From NCBI RefSeq assembly GCF_002776525.5, contig NC_045443.1, positions 43,007,747-43,071,746 of the forward strand: 64,000 bases of DNA, in the 5' to 3' direction. This stretch comes from Piliocolobus tephrosceles (Eukaryota > Chordata > Mammalia > Primates > Cercopithecidae). Below are positions 46,304 to 58,195 of the stretch, one piece after another. Position numbers and translations under genes: made by a program. Under the pieces are notes generated by a model, which saw nothing but the letters and a program-made list of their open reading frames with translations, was not told the DNA's origin and ran no database searches. Position 1 is the stretch's first letter; each line of letters starts with the position of its first letter.

Positions 46304-47320
46304 TTACATTTTGGCATGTTTTTGCAATGGCTGGTACCGGTTGTTCCTTTCCATGTTTAGTGCTTCCTTCAGTGTCTCTTGTAAGGCCGGCCTGGTGGTG
46401 ACAAAATCTCTGAGCATTTGCTTATCTGTAAAGGATTTTATTTCTCCTTCACTTATGAAACTTAGTTTGGCTGGATATGAAATTCTGGGTTTAAAATTCT
46501 TTTCTTTAAGAATGGTGAATATTGGCCCCCACTCTCTTCTGGTTTGTAGAGTTTCTGCCGAGAGATCTGCTGTCAGTCTGATGGGCTTCCCTTTGTGGGT
46601 AACCCGACCTTTCTCTCTGGCTGCCCTTAAGATTTTTTCCTTCATTTCAACTTTGGTGAATCTGGCAATTATGTGTCTTGGAGTTGCTCTTCTCGAGGAG
46701 TATCTTTGTGGCATTTTCTGTATTTCCTGAATTTGAATGTTGGCCTGCCCTACTAGGTTGGGGAAGTTCTCCTGGATGATATCCCAAAGAGTGTTTTCCA
46801 ACTTGGTTCCATTTTCCCCCTCACTTTCAGGCACCCCAATCAGACGTAGATTTGGTCTTTTTACATAATCCCATACTTTTTGCAGGCTTTGTTCATTTCT
46901 TTTTCTTCTTGTTTCTTTTGGTTTCTCTTCTCGCTTCATTTCATTCATTTGATCCTCAATCGCTGATACTCTTTCTTCCAGTTGATCGAGTTGGTTACTG
47001 AAGCTTGTGCATTTGTCACGTATTTCTCGTGTCATGGTTTTCATCTCTGTCATTTCATTTATGACCTTCTCTGCATTAATTATTCTAGCTATCAATTCTT
47101 CCACTCTTTTTTCAAGATTTTTAGTTTCTTTGCGCTGGGTACGTAATTCCTCCTTTAGCTCTGAGAAGTTGGATGGACTGAAGCCTTCTTCTCTCATCTC
47201 GTCCAGGTCATTCTCTGATCAGCTTTGATCCATTGCTGGCGATCAGCTGTTCTCCTTTGCAGGGGGAGATGCGCTCTTATTTTTTGAATTTCCAGCTTTT
47301 CTGCCCTGCTTCTTCCCCAT
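46304..47320 (-). pseudogene. L1 ORF1 (RNA-binding chaperone) pseudogene
   Basis: ORF1p is the trimeric RNA-binding protein of the L1 particle. From the ATG at 47320 the frame spans exactly 338 codons plus stop, the normal length. Two TGA codons interrupt it at codons 26 and 34; the second replaces the usual Trp. From Met42 (47197) a 297-codon frame is open: coiled coil (about residues 42-150), RRM ('YVKRPNLRLIGVPE') and C-terminal domain ('ARFTKVEMKEKILRAAREK', 'RISYPAKLSFISEGEIKSF'). Confidence 0.95.
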
Positions 47321-48348
47321 CTTTGTGGTTTTATCTGCTTCTGGTCTTTGATGATGGTGACGTACTGATGGGGTTTTGGCATAGGTGTTCTTCCTGTTTG
47401 ATAGTTTTCTTTCTAATAGTCAGGACTCTCAGCTGTAGGTCTGTTGGAGATTGCTTGAGGTCCACTCCAGACCCTGTTTGCCTGGGTATCAGCAGCAGAG
47501 GCTGCAGAAGATAGAATATTGCTGAACAGCAAGTGTACCTGTCTGATTCTTACTTTGGGAGCTTCCTCTCAGGGGTGTACTCCACCGTGTGGGGTGTCAG
47601 TCTGCCCCTAGTGGGGGATGTCTCCCAGTTAGGCTACTCAGGGGTCAGGGACCCACTTGAGCAGGCAGTCTGTCCATTCTCAGATCTCAACCCCCGTGTT
47701 GGGAGATCCACTGCTCTCTTCAAAGCTGTCAGACAGAGTCGTTCGGGTCTGCATAGGCCTCTGCTGCTTCCCCTGTTTTTTTTTTCGCTGTGCCCTGTCC
47801 CCAGAGGTGGAGTCTACAGAGACAGGCAGGTTTCCTTGAGCTGCTGTGAGCTCCACCCAGTTCGAGCTTCCCAGCGGCTTTGTTTACCTACTTAAGCCTC
47901 AGCAATGGCGGGCGCCCCTCCCCCAGCCTCGCTGCTGCCTTGTGGTTAGATCGCAGACTGCTGTGCTAGCAATGAGCGAGGCTCCGTGGCCGTGGGACCC
48001 TCCCGGCCAGATGTGGGTATAGTCTCCTGGTGTGCCCGTTTCCTTAAAGCACAGTATTGGGGTGGGAATTACCCGATTTTCCAGGTGTTGTGTGACTCAG
48101 TTCGCCTGGCTAGGAAAAGGGATTCCCTTCCCCCTTGCGCTTCCCAGGTGAGGCAATGCCTCGCCCTGCTTCAGCTCTCGCTGGTCGGGCTGCAGCAGCT
48201 GACCAGCACCGATTGTCCGGCACTCCCCAGTGAGATGACCCCAGTACCTCAGCTGAAAATGCAGAAATCACCGGTCTTCTGTGTCGTGCGCGCCGGGAGT
48301 TGGAGACTGGAGCTGTTCCTATTCGGCCGTCTCGCTCCCTTCCCTCTC
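47321..48348 (-). promoter_or_regulatory. L1 5' UTR with internal promoter
   Basis: GC- and CpG-rich relative to the surroundings. The L1 family uses this region as an internal RNA polymerase II promoter and, in primates, also as an antisense promoter. Plus-strand (antisense) open frames exist at 47657-47839 and 47986-48372; the second runs through the L1 end into the LTR. Whether either is used is unknown. Confidence 0.8.
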
Positions 48349-49085
48349 CTCTCATTGAAATTTGATACCTAATGTGGCAGCAATGTTCAGAGTTGGGACC
48401 TACTTGGGTATGTTTGGGTTACAGGGACACCACTGTCATGAATGCCTTCTGGCTGCAATGATTTCTTCCTTTCTCTGGAATGGATTATTTTACATCAGAG
48501 ACAGCAGCTTGCTAAATAGTGCATGGGTTCCTCAGTTTCTCTCTCTTGCTTCCTCTCTTTCCATGTGGCCTCTTTGCATACACCTGCCCCACCTTCCACT
48601 CTCTATCATGAGTGTAAGGAAGCCGTATGAGGCCCTCTCTAGATATAGCTGCCCAATGTTGAACTTTCCAGTCACCAGATTCATGAACCAACTAAATATA
48701 TTTTCTGTATAAATTACCCAGCTTCAGGTATTCCATTACAACAACACTTAAGTGGGGACTGTGACAAATGTAGTCCTCTTCCATATGCAAGTCACTCTTC
48801 CCTTAAAAGCTAGTTAAGATTTTCTTAAAATTTCTATTCTGTGTCCGGGGGTAGAGTCCTTCATGTGATTCTGAAAGTTCCAGGATTTTACTTTATTTCT
48901 AGTAATTTCTGGTTTTAATTTCTGACTTTAATTGATTTCTCTTTTCCATTTTTTAAAAATAACAGCTATATTGGGATATACTTCATACACTACACAATTC
49001 ACATATTTAATGTGTACACTTCAGTGGTTTTTAGTACATTCACAGAGACCTGCAACTATTACTACAATCAATTTTAGAACACGTT

Positions 49086-49398
49086 TTTCTCTCTTCTTTT
49101 CTTTTCTTTTTGTTTTTTTGAGACAGGGTCTCACTCATTTGCCCAGGCTGGAGTGCAGTGGCCAGTCTCAGCTCACTGCAACCTCCACCTCCCAGGGTCA
49201 AGTGATCCTCCCACCTCAACTGCCCAAGTAGCTGGGACTACAGGTTCACACCACTATGCCCAGCTAATTTTTGTATTTTTGGTAGAGATGGAGTTTCACC
49301 ATATTGCCCAGGTTGGTCTCCAACTCCTGGGCTCAAGCAAACCACTGACCTCAACCTCCCAAATTGTTGGGATTACAGGGGTGGGCCACTGGGCCCTG
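49086..49398 (-). mobile_element. AluS/J
   Basis: Antisense Alu preceded by a T/C-rich tail region and ending 'gggccactgggccctgc'. Confidence 0.9.
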
Positions 49399-50276
49399 CA
49401 CAATGTTTTTTTCATCACCCTCTAAAACCCCATATACCTCAGCAGTCACTCCCTATTTCTCATAACCCCCCAGTCCTAGGCAACCACTAATCTACTTTTT
49501 GGGTGGATTTACCCTTTCTGGATATTCTATAAAAATAGAATAGTCAAGTATGGGGGCTTTTGCCATGGCTTCTTTTACTTAGCATAATGTTTTCAGGATT
49601 CATTCATCTTATAGCATATAGTAGTACTTCTTTTCTATTGTTGAATAATAGTCTGTTATATATACATATCACATTTTATTTATCCATTCATCAGTTAATG
49701 AACATTTGGGTTGTATCTACTTTTTGGCTGTTATGAATGATGCTGTTACAAACATTCATGTACAAGTTTTTTTATATATCTAGGTATATATATTGGGTAT
49801 ATATCTAGGAGTGAAATGTCATGTGGTAACTCTATGTCCAACCTTTTGAGGAACTACCAAACTGCTTTTCCAAAGCAGCTGCACCATTTGACATTCCCAC
49901 CAGCAGTGCGTGAGAGTTCCAATTTCTTCATGCCCTCAACAATGCTTGTAATAGTCTGTGTTGTTGGTTATTGGCATTCCATTGAGTGTGGATTGGTATC
50001 TCATCGTGGTTTTAATTTGCCTTTCCCTGATAGCTAATGATGCTGAGCATCTTTTCATGTGCTTATTGGTCATTTGTGTATCTTCTTTGAATGTCACTTA
50101 GATCATTTGTGCACTTTTAATTGAGCTATTTGGTTTTTTATTATTGAGTTGTAATAATTCTTAACGTATTCTAGATACAAGTCTCTTATTAGATATGTGT
50201 TTGCAAGTATTTTCTCCCATTCTATGGATTGTCTTCACTTTCTTGATGGTGTCCTTTGCAAAACACAAATGTTTTT

Positions 50277-50593
50277 TTTTGTTTTTTTTGTTTTTTTTGT
50301 TTTTTTTTTTTTGAGACGGAGTCTCGCTCTGTCGCCCGGGCTGGAGTGCAGTGGCTGGATCTCAGCTCACTGCAAGCTCCACCTCCCGGCTTTGCGCCAT
50401 TCTCCTGCCTCAGCCTCCCGAGTAGCTGGGACTACAGACGCCCGCCACCTCGCCCGGCTAGCTTTTTATATTTTTTAGTAGAGACGGGGTTTCACCGTGT
50501 TAGCCAGGATGGTCTTGATCTCCTGACCTCGTGATCCACCCGTCTCGGCCTCCCAAAGTGCTGGGATTACAGGCTTGAGCCACCGCGCCCGGC
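50277..50593 (-). mobile_element. Cercopithecid AluYR with 15-bp target duplication
   Basis: Antisense young Alu with 'gtggctggatctcagctc' and 'acaggcttgagccacc', the complements of the AluYR changes. The tail is (TTTTTTTTG)n. Flanked by aacacaaatgttttt (50262-50276 and 50594-50608). Confidence 0.95.
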
Positions 50594-51787
50594 AACACAA
50601 ATGTTTTTAATTTTCATGATGCCCAATTTATCCTTTCTTTTCTTTCCTTGAGTGTGCTTTGGTGTCATATCTAAGAAACTATTGTCTCATCTAATGTCAC
50701 AAAGAGTTATAGTTATGCCTATGTTTTCTTCCAAGAATTCAACAGTTTTAGCTCATACAGTTAGGCCTTTGATCCATTGGTTTTTGCTTATGTATATGCA
50801 TAAATTTTGTGTACATGCAACTTTATTCTTTTGCTTCTGGATATGCAGTTGTATCAGCATCATTTGCTGGAAAGATTATCCTTTCCCCATTGAATTGTCA
50901 TGACAGCCTTGTCAAAAACCAATTGACCATGAATTTGAGAGTTTATTTCTAGACCCTTAATTCTCTTCCATTGCTTTTTATGTCCATCTTTAATGCCAGT
51001 ACCTTACCATTTTGGCTACTGTAGTTTTGTAGTAAATTTTGGAATTGGGAAGTGTGAGTCTTTCAACTATGCTCCTTTTTTTTCGAGGTTGTTTTGCTTA
51101 TTCTAAAGCAAATTCAAAGTTATTCTAAAGGAAATTCAAGAGAATTTCCATATAAATTTCAGGGTCAGCTTGTCAATTTCTGTAAAAAATTTAACTGGGA
51201 TTTTGACAACGATAGGTTGAATCTGTAGATCAACTGAGAAGTATTGCCATTTTAACAGTATTAAGTCTTTCAATCCAGCACCTGGAATGCCTTTTCATTT
51301 ATTTAATTCTTTTTTAATTTATTTTAACAATGTTTTGTAGTTTTTAGGGTATAAGTTTTACAGTTTTTTGGTTTAATTTATTCCCAACTATTTTATACTT
51401 TTTGATGCTATTACATCAGTTTTCTTACTTTTATTTTCAGATTGTTCATTGCAGCATATACAAATATAACTAATTTTCATATATCAATCTTGTAGCCTGA
51501 AACCTTGCTGAACTTGTTTATTAGTTGTAATGAGGTTTTAGTAGATTCCTTAGGATTTTCTGTATACAAGATTGTGTCATCTACAAATGCAGTTTTACTT
51601 CTTTCTTTCCAATCTGAATGCCTTTTACTTCTTTTTCTTGCCCAATTGCCCTTTCTACAACCTCCAATGCAATGTTGAATAAAAGTGGTGAGAGCAGACA
51701 TTCTTTTCTTGTTCTTGATCTTAGGAGGAAAGCTTTCAGTCTTTCATCATTAAGTATAATGTTAGTTGTGGCTTTTCGTAGATGTCT

Positions 51788-52125
51788 TTTTTTTTTCTTT
51801 TTTGTGGCAGGGTCTCACTCTGTCACTTAGGCTGGAGAGCAGTAGTCCATTCTTGGTTCACTGCAGCCTCAACTTCCCAGGCTCAAGCAATCCTCCTACC
51901 TTAGCCTCTGGAGTATCTGGGACCACAGGTGTGTGCCAGCATGCCTGGCTTTTTGTTTGTTTGTTTTTTTAATAGAGAAGAGGTCTCACTGTGTTGCCTA
52001 GGCTTGTCCTGAACTCATGGGCTCAAGCAGTCCTCCCACCTTGGCCTCTTAAAGTGTGGAGATTACAGGAGTGAGCCACCATGCCCACACCTGTAATCTT
52101 AACACTTTAGGCGGTTGAGGAGGGA
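51788..52125 (-). mobile_element. AluJ followed by a small inverted Alu piece
   Basis: An antisense AluJ ends about 52087 ('gtgagccaccatgccc'). It is followed at once by about 38 bases of sense Alu head ('cacctgtaatcttaacac', 'aggcggttgagg'). The junction forms a small foldback. Confidence 0.78.
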
Positions 52126-52648
52126 GAAGTCCGATGCCTGATAAAACACATATCTTTTTTCAGGTTGAAGAAGTTCCTTTGTATTCTTAGTTTGTTTAAT
52201 GTTTTCATCCTGAAGGGATTTTGTCAAATGCTCTTTCTGCGTATATTGATATAATTATGTCATTTTTGTTCCTTATTCTAATGATAATGATATATTAAAT
52301 TAATTGATTTTCTGATTTTAGCTAGCTTGCATTTCAGGGATAAATCCCACTTAGTCATGGTGTATAATTCTTTGTATGTGTTTCTAGATTCCGTTTGCTA
52401 GTTCTCTTCTGTACTTTGCAATTGATTCTTTGTCAATGTCCAGATATTAGGCGAAATATGGGGCATGTCCACTTCCTGATATTTCCCCAGATAAGACTGT
52501 TTTGGTCATTTTTCACTCATTCTGGTGCCTGGAAATGGAACTCTTTATGAGTCTTGCTAGGGAACAAAGTCCATTTCTTACTGTAAGAATTAAAACAAAT
52601 TATTATTACTGCACGAGTTTAATATTATTTCTTACTATAAGAATTAAA

Positions 52649-52931
52649 AGCTAGGCATAGTGGCTCATGCCTGTAATTGGGAGGCCAAGATGGGCAGATC
52701 GCTTGAGCCCAGGAGTTCAAGACCAGTCTGGGTAACATGTTGAAATCCTGTCTCAAAAAAAAAAGGAAAGTCAGGTGTGGTGACTTGTGCCTGTAGTCCC
52801 AGCTACACAGGAGGCTGAGGAGGGAGGATTACTTGAGCCCAGGAGTTGGAGCTTGCATTGAGCTGTGATCGCACCACTGCATGGCACTCCAGCCTGGGCA
52901 ACAGAGCGAGAACCTAGCTCAAAAGAAAAAA
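52649..52931 (+). mobile_element. AluJ
   Basis: Complete diverged Alu. Target-like agaattaaaa occurs at 52639-52648 and again at the tail ('aaagaattaaaaa', about 52932). Confidence 0.87.
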
Positions 52932-52939
52932 AAGAATTA

Positions 52940-53670
52940 AAAAAAATGTACTTTTGCTATCTTCCTTGATGCTAGGGAAGAGGCATATGGTCATTCAGAC
53001 ACACATTAATTAATATTTAATTTGGGAGTGAATGCCACCTAAAGTAAGGTCTTTCTTTCTACAGCGATACTGTTTGCATAGCAGAATCAGGCTTAAGGCA
53101 TGATTTAGGGTGTTTTTTTCAGCTATTTAGTCTCAAGCCTAGTTCTCTAGCTCTCTTAGTAATTCATGGCACTGCCGAGTTTTTTTTACTTTTATTTTTC
53201 TTTTTGATCACCATGAGCAAACAATTTCCTTTGAATAAGTCCTTTTTTGCTTAATTCAGCCATGGTCCACTTTTATTAAGAGCAACTAGTAGCCTTGTCA
53301 GATAAAACACTCACATATGGTATTGTTGTTAGTTGACTAATAGCAGTAATTCAGGAGATAATGTCAGAGATTACATCGATGATGAACCATACAGAAAATA
53401 ATTTAATATTGAATATTTTACTTTCATTTTGAAAAGAATAGTGTTGTCCATTTCTCCCAACATGGCCCCAGCCTTCCACAAGGTGCTTTACTCCATTCTC
53501 TTTACATTTTATTCTCCCGGCTCCATCCCTAAATCCTTGATCATTTCTTAAGTAGAGGAGTTTATCTAACTCTTTTTTCTTGCCAATCCCAAGTAAGTTT
53601 TAAAGAACTTTTCACAAATAAAGGCACCTCTTTTCCCTAAAACAAAATGGTTCCCCTTTTGTTTCATCTC
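52940..53670. other. No recognised feature
   Basis: About 0.7 kb of AT-rich unique-looking DNA without open frame or repeat signature. Confidence 0.4.
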
Positions 53671-53673
53671 ACC

Positions 53674-54353
53674 TGATATGGTTTGGCTCTGTGGTCCCAC
53701 CCAAATCTCATCTCAAATTGTAATCCCCACATGTCAAGGGAGGGATTTGTAATCCCCATGTGTTGACTGAGGGAGGTGATTGGATCATAGGGCTGTTTCC
53801 CCCATGCTGTTCTTGTAAGAGTGAGTTCTCATGAGATCTGATGGTGTTTTTTTTTTTTTTTGACGGAGTCTTGCTCTGTGCCCAGGCTGGACTGCAGTGG
53901 CACAATCTGGGCTCACTGCAAGCTCCGCCTCCCGGGTTCACGCCATTCTCCTGCCTCAGCCTCCCCAGTAGCTGGAACTACAGGCGCCCACCACCACGCC
54001 CGGCTAATTTTTTGTGTTTTTAGTAGAGACGGGGTTTCACCGTGTTAGCCAGGATGGTCTTGATCTCCTGACCTCGTGATCCGCCTGCCTCGGCCTCCCA
54101 AAGTACTGGGATTACAGGCGAGAGCCACCGCGCCCGGCCAATCTAATGGTTTTATAAGGCAGTTTTCCCGACTGTTGCTGGCTCTCTCTCACCAGCTGCT
54201 ATGTAAGGTGTGTCTCTTCCCCTTCTGCTATCATTGTGAGTTTTCTGAGGTCTCCTCAGCCATGCGGAACTGTGAGTCAATTAAACCTCTTTCGTTTATA
54301 AATTACCCAGTTTCGGGTGTTTCTTTATAGCAGTGTGTGAACAGACCACCACA
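53674..54353 (+). mobile_element. THE1/MST-type LTR split by AluY
   Basis: Begins 'tgatatggtttggctctgtg' and ends '...gaacagaccaccaca', with 'caattaaacctctttcgttt' near the end. The Alu at 53846-54139 splits it. A matching 5-bp target duplication was not found. Confidence 0.85.
53846..54139 (-). mobile_element. AluY inside LTR
   Basis: Antisense young Alu. LTR bases gatctgatggt (53835-53845) recur as aatctaatggt (54140-54150). Confidence 0.93.
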
Positions 54354-54361
54354 TTAGAATT

Positions 54362-55090
54362 GCATGTTGCTTTGTCATTGCCAATCTGACAGGTAACAAA
54401 AGATATCACACTTATACAAACTCAGATTTGTTGCATTTGTTGTTGTTGTTTTGGGACAGAGTCTCACTCAGTCACCCAAGCTGGAGTGCAGTGGAGTGAT
54501 CTCAGCTTACTGCAACCTCTGCCTTCTGGGCTCAAGCAATACTCCGGTCTCAGCCTCCCAAGTAGCTGGGATTACAGGTGTCCACCACCACACTTGGCTG
54601 ATTTTTTTGTGTTTCTAGTACAGACGGGATTTCACCATGTTGAACAGGCTGGTTTCAAACTCCTGACCTCAGGTGATCTGCCCACCTCAGCCTCCCAAAA
54701 TGCTGGAATTACAGGCATGAGCCACTGTACCCAGCCTATTGCATTTTTTTAAGTTGTGGACTAGGATTTCTTCTTTTCTGAATTGTCTGTTATTTTAACT
54801 ATTTTTCCATGTTGGAATATTAGTCTTTTTCTTATTCCATTGTAGATTCTTTTAAGCTCTTCATATACAGGGAATATTAGTACATAGCATAAATATTGCA
54901 AATAGTTTCCCAGGTTGTTATTTGACATTTGACATTGTTTATGATGAAGTTTTGCTTGTTTTCCTAAAAAGCAAGCTTTTTCGTTTTGTTTCTAAGAAAT
55001 AAAAGCTTTCAAGCTTTTCCTTTATGACATCTAGATTTCATGTCATCTTTAGATAAGCTGCCCCCACTGCCTTTGGCACAAAAATCATAT
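54362..55090 (-). mobile_element. L1ME fragment split by Alu
   Basis: 'ttgtcattgccaatctgaca' on the left and 'ttcatatacagggaatatta' and 'aatagtttcccaggttgtt' on the right are parts of the antisense L1M 3' region. Confidence 0.6.
54433..54738 (-). mobile_element. AluS
   Basis: Antisense Alu with (TTG)n tail, ending 'ccactgtacccagcc'. 'ttgcatttgtt' before it is echoed as 'ttgcattttt' after it. Confidence 0.9.
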
Positions 55091-55129
55091 AACTGTTTAT
55101 GTGTCTTTTTTCTCCACCTGTAATTCATT

Positions 55130-55220
55130 AAAAATTAGAAAACTGATGTCCAGATTGATAATATGACTTGCCCAAGGTCTTACAACTAATTAAAAGAAAT
55201 AGGCTACAGAAAAGATGGTG
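55130..55220 (-). mobile_element. MIR trace
   Basis: 'gatgtccagattgataatat' followed by 'gacttgcccaaggtcttaca' matches the antisense MIR core. Confidence 0.55.
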
Positions 55221-55445
55221 GTCCTACTCAAAGCAATGCATAATTAGTGGTACCTTTCTTAATTAAAGATTTTAATGTTAAGTGAGTTTTTTTACCCTTT
55301 AAAAATTATGACTATTTTCTGGAAGCTCTTTTAGGAAATAAAAAGAAATACTCTCTTAAACACTGATAATTGAAAAGGCACATTGGAACTTATTAGACAA
55401 ATGTATATTCACAGTCATAATTTTCTTTATTAAAACATATGGGAG

Positions 55446-55590
55446 ACCAAGCACAGTGGCTCACGCCTATAATCCCAGCACTTTGGAAGGCTTTGGCAGG
55501 AGAATTGCTTGAGGCCAGGAGTTCAAGACCATCCTGGGCAACATAGTGGGACCCTGTCTCCACAAAAAATAAAAAATGAAAAAAATTTAG
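55446..55590 (+). mobile_element. Alu left monomer (FLAM-like)
   Basis: A sense left arm from 'caagcacagtggctcacg' to 'gaccctgtctcc' with an A-rich tail. It lies directly before an antisense Alu. Confidence 0.85.
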
Positions 55591-55599
55591 TTTAATTTA

Positions 55600-55907
55600 A
55601 CTTTTTTTTTTAATTTTTGTTTTGAGATGGAGTCTCACTTTGTCACCCAGGCTGGAGAGCGGGGGTGCAATCTCAACTCATTGCAACCTCTACCTCCCAG
55701 GTTCAAGTGATTCTCCCACTTTAGTCTCCCAAGTAGCTGGGACTACAGACATGCACCATTACACCCAACTAATTTTTGTGGTTTTAGTAGAGATGGGGTT
55801 TCACCCTGTTGGTCAGGCTGGTCTCGAACTCCCAACCGCAAGTGATCTGCCTGTCTTGGCCTCCCAAAGTTCTGGGACTATAGACGTGAGCCACTGTGCC
55901 TGGCCTG
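55600..55907 (-). mobile_element. AluS, tail-to-tail with the preceding Alu
   Basis: Complete antisense Alu. Only about 10 bases separate its poly(T) from the A-rich tail of the neighbour, giving a tight inverted pair. Confidence 0.92.
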
Positions 55908-58195
55908 ATTTCTAGTTTTATTTCATTGTGGACAGAAAAGACTTGTCATATGATGTCTGCTTTTTTAAAATTGTTGAGACTTGTTTTATGACTTGAGATA
56001 TGGTCTATTCTGCGGATTGTTCCAGGTACTGATGAAAAGAATGTATATTCTGCAGCAGCTGGGTAAAATGTTCTGTACATGTCACTTAGGTACTTTGATC
56101 TCATGTGCAGTTTAATTTCAGTGGTTTTTTTTGTTGATTCTCTGTTTGAATGATTTAACCATTACTGACAATGGAGTGTTAAAATCCCCTTCAATAATAT
56201 TGCAGTCTGTCTCTCCCTTTATATCTATTAGTGTTTGCTTTATATTCTTGGAGGCTCCATTGTTGGTTGCATATTTATTTATTTTTTGTTTTGTTTTGTT
56301 TTGTTTTTTGTTTTTTTTGAGATGGAGTTTCGCTCTTGTTGTCCAGGCTAGAGTACAATGGCCGGATCCTGGCTCACTGCATTCTCTGTCTCCTGTGTTC
56401 AAGCTAGTCTCCTGCCTCAGCCTTCCGAGTAGCTGGGATTACAGACATGCCCCACCACACCCGGCTAATTTTGTATACGGGGTTTCACCATGTTGGTCAA
56501 GCTGATCTCAAACTCCTGACCTCAGGTGATCCTCCCGCCTAGGCCTCCAAAGATGCTAGGATTACAGGCGTGAGCCACTGCACCCAGCCGGGTGCATACA
56601 TGGTTATAACTGTTAGTTCCTCTTACTGTATTGACCCCATTATTATTATATAGTGATCTTTGTCTCTTTTTACAGTCTTTCACGTGTAGTCTATTTTATC
56701 TGACATAAATGTAGCTACTCCTGCTTTTTCTTGGTTTCCTGTTGCGTGGAATATCTTTTCTATCCTTTCACCTTCAGTTTATATGTGTCCTTATAGGTGA
56801 AGTGGGTTTCTTGCAGATAGGATAGAGTTGGGTCTTGTTTCTTTATCCATTCAGCAACTGTATGCCTTTTAATTGGAGATTTGAGTCCATTTTACATTGT
56901 GTTATTATGGATTAGTAAGGACTTACTACTGCTATTTGTTGCTTGTTTTCTGATTGTTTTGTAACACCTTTTTTTCCTTCTTCCTTTCTTGCTCCCTTAC
57001 TTTGTGGGTAAGTGATTTTCTCTGGTAGTATGTTTTAACGTTTTGCTTTTAATTTTTAGTAAATCTGTTATAGGTTTTTGTATTGTGGTTACCATGAGGC
57101 TTACAAAAAACATCTTATGGATATAACAAGTTGTTTTAAAAAGACAGCTTATCTTAGATCAAAAAGACAATCAAATATTAAAAAATGAAAACAATACACT
57201 TTAGCTCCTTGCATCCCACATTTTGACTTTTTATTGTCTCAATTTACATAATTTATATATAATTATTATATTACATTCTATATCAGTAACATAATATATA
57301 TCATTATGCATATTATATATAATTATTATATTTTTACAAATTTTTACTCGAGTACATATTTTTATATTACCTATCTCTTAACGGGTTGCTGTGTCTTTTT
57401 TAAGAAATTAGATTTGCATTTTAGGCTTTGTACTAGAGTTGTGAGTAGATTGATTGCACACCACGATTATAGTGTTATTCTGGGTTTGTCTATATGCTTA
57501 ATTTTTACCTTGGATTTTATACCTTCAAATAGTTTTTTTGCATGTTAGTGTTTTTCTTTTCCTTTCAGACTGAATAATTCCCTATAATAGTTCTAGAAAG
57601 ATGGGTCTAGTGGTGTTCAATTTTCTCACCTTTTGTTTTTCTGGGAAGGACTTTATGTCTCCATATTTGAAGGATAGCTTTTCTGGATACAGTATACTTT
57701 GATAGCAGTTTTTAGAATTTCGGCACTTTCAACTTACCATTCTGCTTTTCCCTGGCCTATATGATCTCCATAGAGAAGGCCATTGCCAAACAAATTGGAG
57801 CTCCTTTATATGTTATTTGATTCTTTTATTTTGCCACCTTTGGCTCCTCTCTTTGTCCTTGACCTTTGAGAGTTTGATTATTAGATGCCTTGGGGTAGTC
57901 TTACTTGGATCAAATCTGTTTGGTGTTCTCTGACCTTCTGGTACCTTGATATTTATATCTTTCTCAAAGTGTGGAGAGTTTTCTGTTATTATATCTTTCA
58001 ATAAGTTTTCTAACCCTGTTCTTGCTCAACCCCCTCTTGAACACCAGTGATTCTTACATTTGGTCTTTTGAGGTAATTTTCTGTATCTTGAAGGCAATCT
58101 TTGTTCCTTTGTATTCTTTTTCATTATTTCTACTCAGACTATGTATTTTCAAATATTCTGTCTTCAAGTTCACTGATTCTTTTAAAATTCTGTTT
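55908..58195 (-). mobile_element. Old L1M LINE, 5' part of ORF2 and ORF1
   Basis: Antisense order: ORF2 endonuclease region (about 55908-56900), AT-rich intergenic part, then ORF1 (about 57590-58195; the frame 57813-58001 has 'RFDPSKTTPRHLIIKLSKVK', the ORF1 RNA-binding block). An Alu splits it at 56281-56590. At 58195 it is cut by the next L1. Confidence 0.8.
56281..56590 (-). mobile_element. AluS in L1M
   Basis: Antisense Alu with (TTTTG)n tail. L1 bases 'ggttgcatattt' before it correspond to 'gggtgcatacat' after it. Confidence 0.9.

Larger units (their letters stand above)
41737..48348 (-). mobile_element. Full-length but defective primate L1 (L1PA lineage)
   Basis: A 15-bp target duplication ctctcattgaaattt (41722-41736 and 48349-48363) bounds a complete L1: 5' UTR about 47321-48348, ORF1 46304-47320, a 63-bp spacer, ORF2 41973-46240, then 3' UTR and poly(A) (poly(T) on the plus strand). 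The length without the 100-N gap and the repeated 342 bp is about 6.17 kb, as expected. The extreme 5' end reads 'gagacggccgaatagg', so the usual YY1-type aagatggcc is altered. ORF1 and ORF2 are both broken. Confidence 0.95.
41696..48766 (+). mobile_element. MST-type LTR (ERVL-MaLR), split by the full-length L1
   Basis: The LTR head (about 41696-41736, 'ccatggtttggatgtgatt') continues after the L1 at 48349-48766 ('tgatacctaatgtggcagca', 'cctcagtttctc', 'ataaattacccagcttcagg'). Because the two halves complement each other, the L1 between them is a single insertion. Confidence 0.88.
48940..52440 (-). mobile_element. Old L1M LINE (3' UTR to ORF2), interrupted by three Alus
   Basis: Antisense L1 sequence runs from a 3' UTR-like part (about 48940) through ORF2. 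The frame at 51477-51701 contains the RT motif as 'FVDDTILYTENP' and 'NKFSKVSGYKI'. Alus sit at 49086-49398, 50277-50593 and 51788-52087. Many stops; dead. Confidence 0.82.

Noticed and set aside
45127..47895. Plus-strand frames opposite L1 ORF1 and ORF2
   Set aside because: They are antisense shadows of the L1 coding sequence with no independent support.
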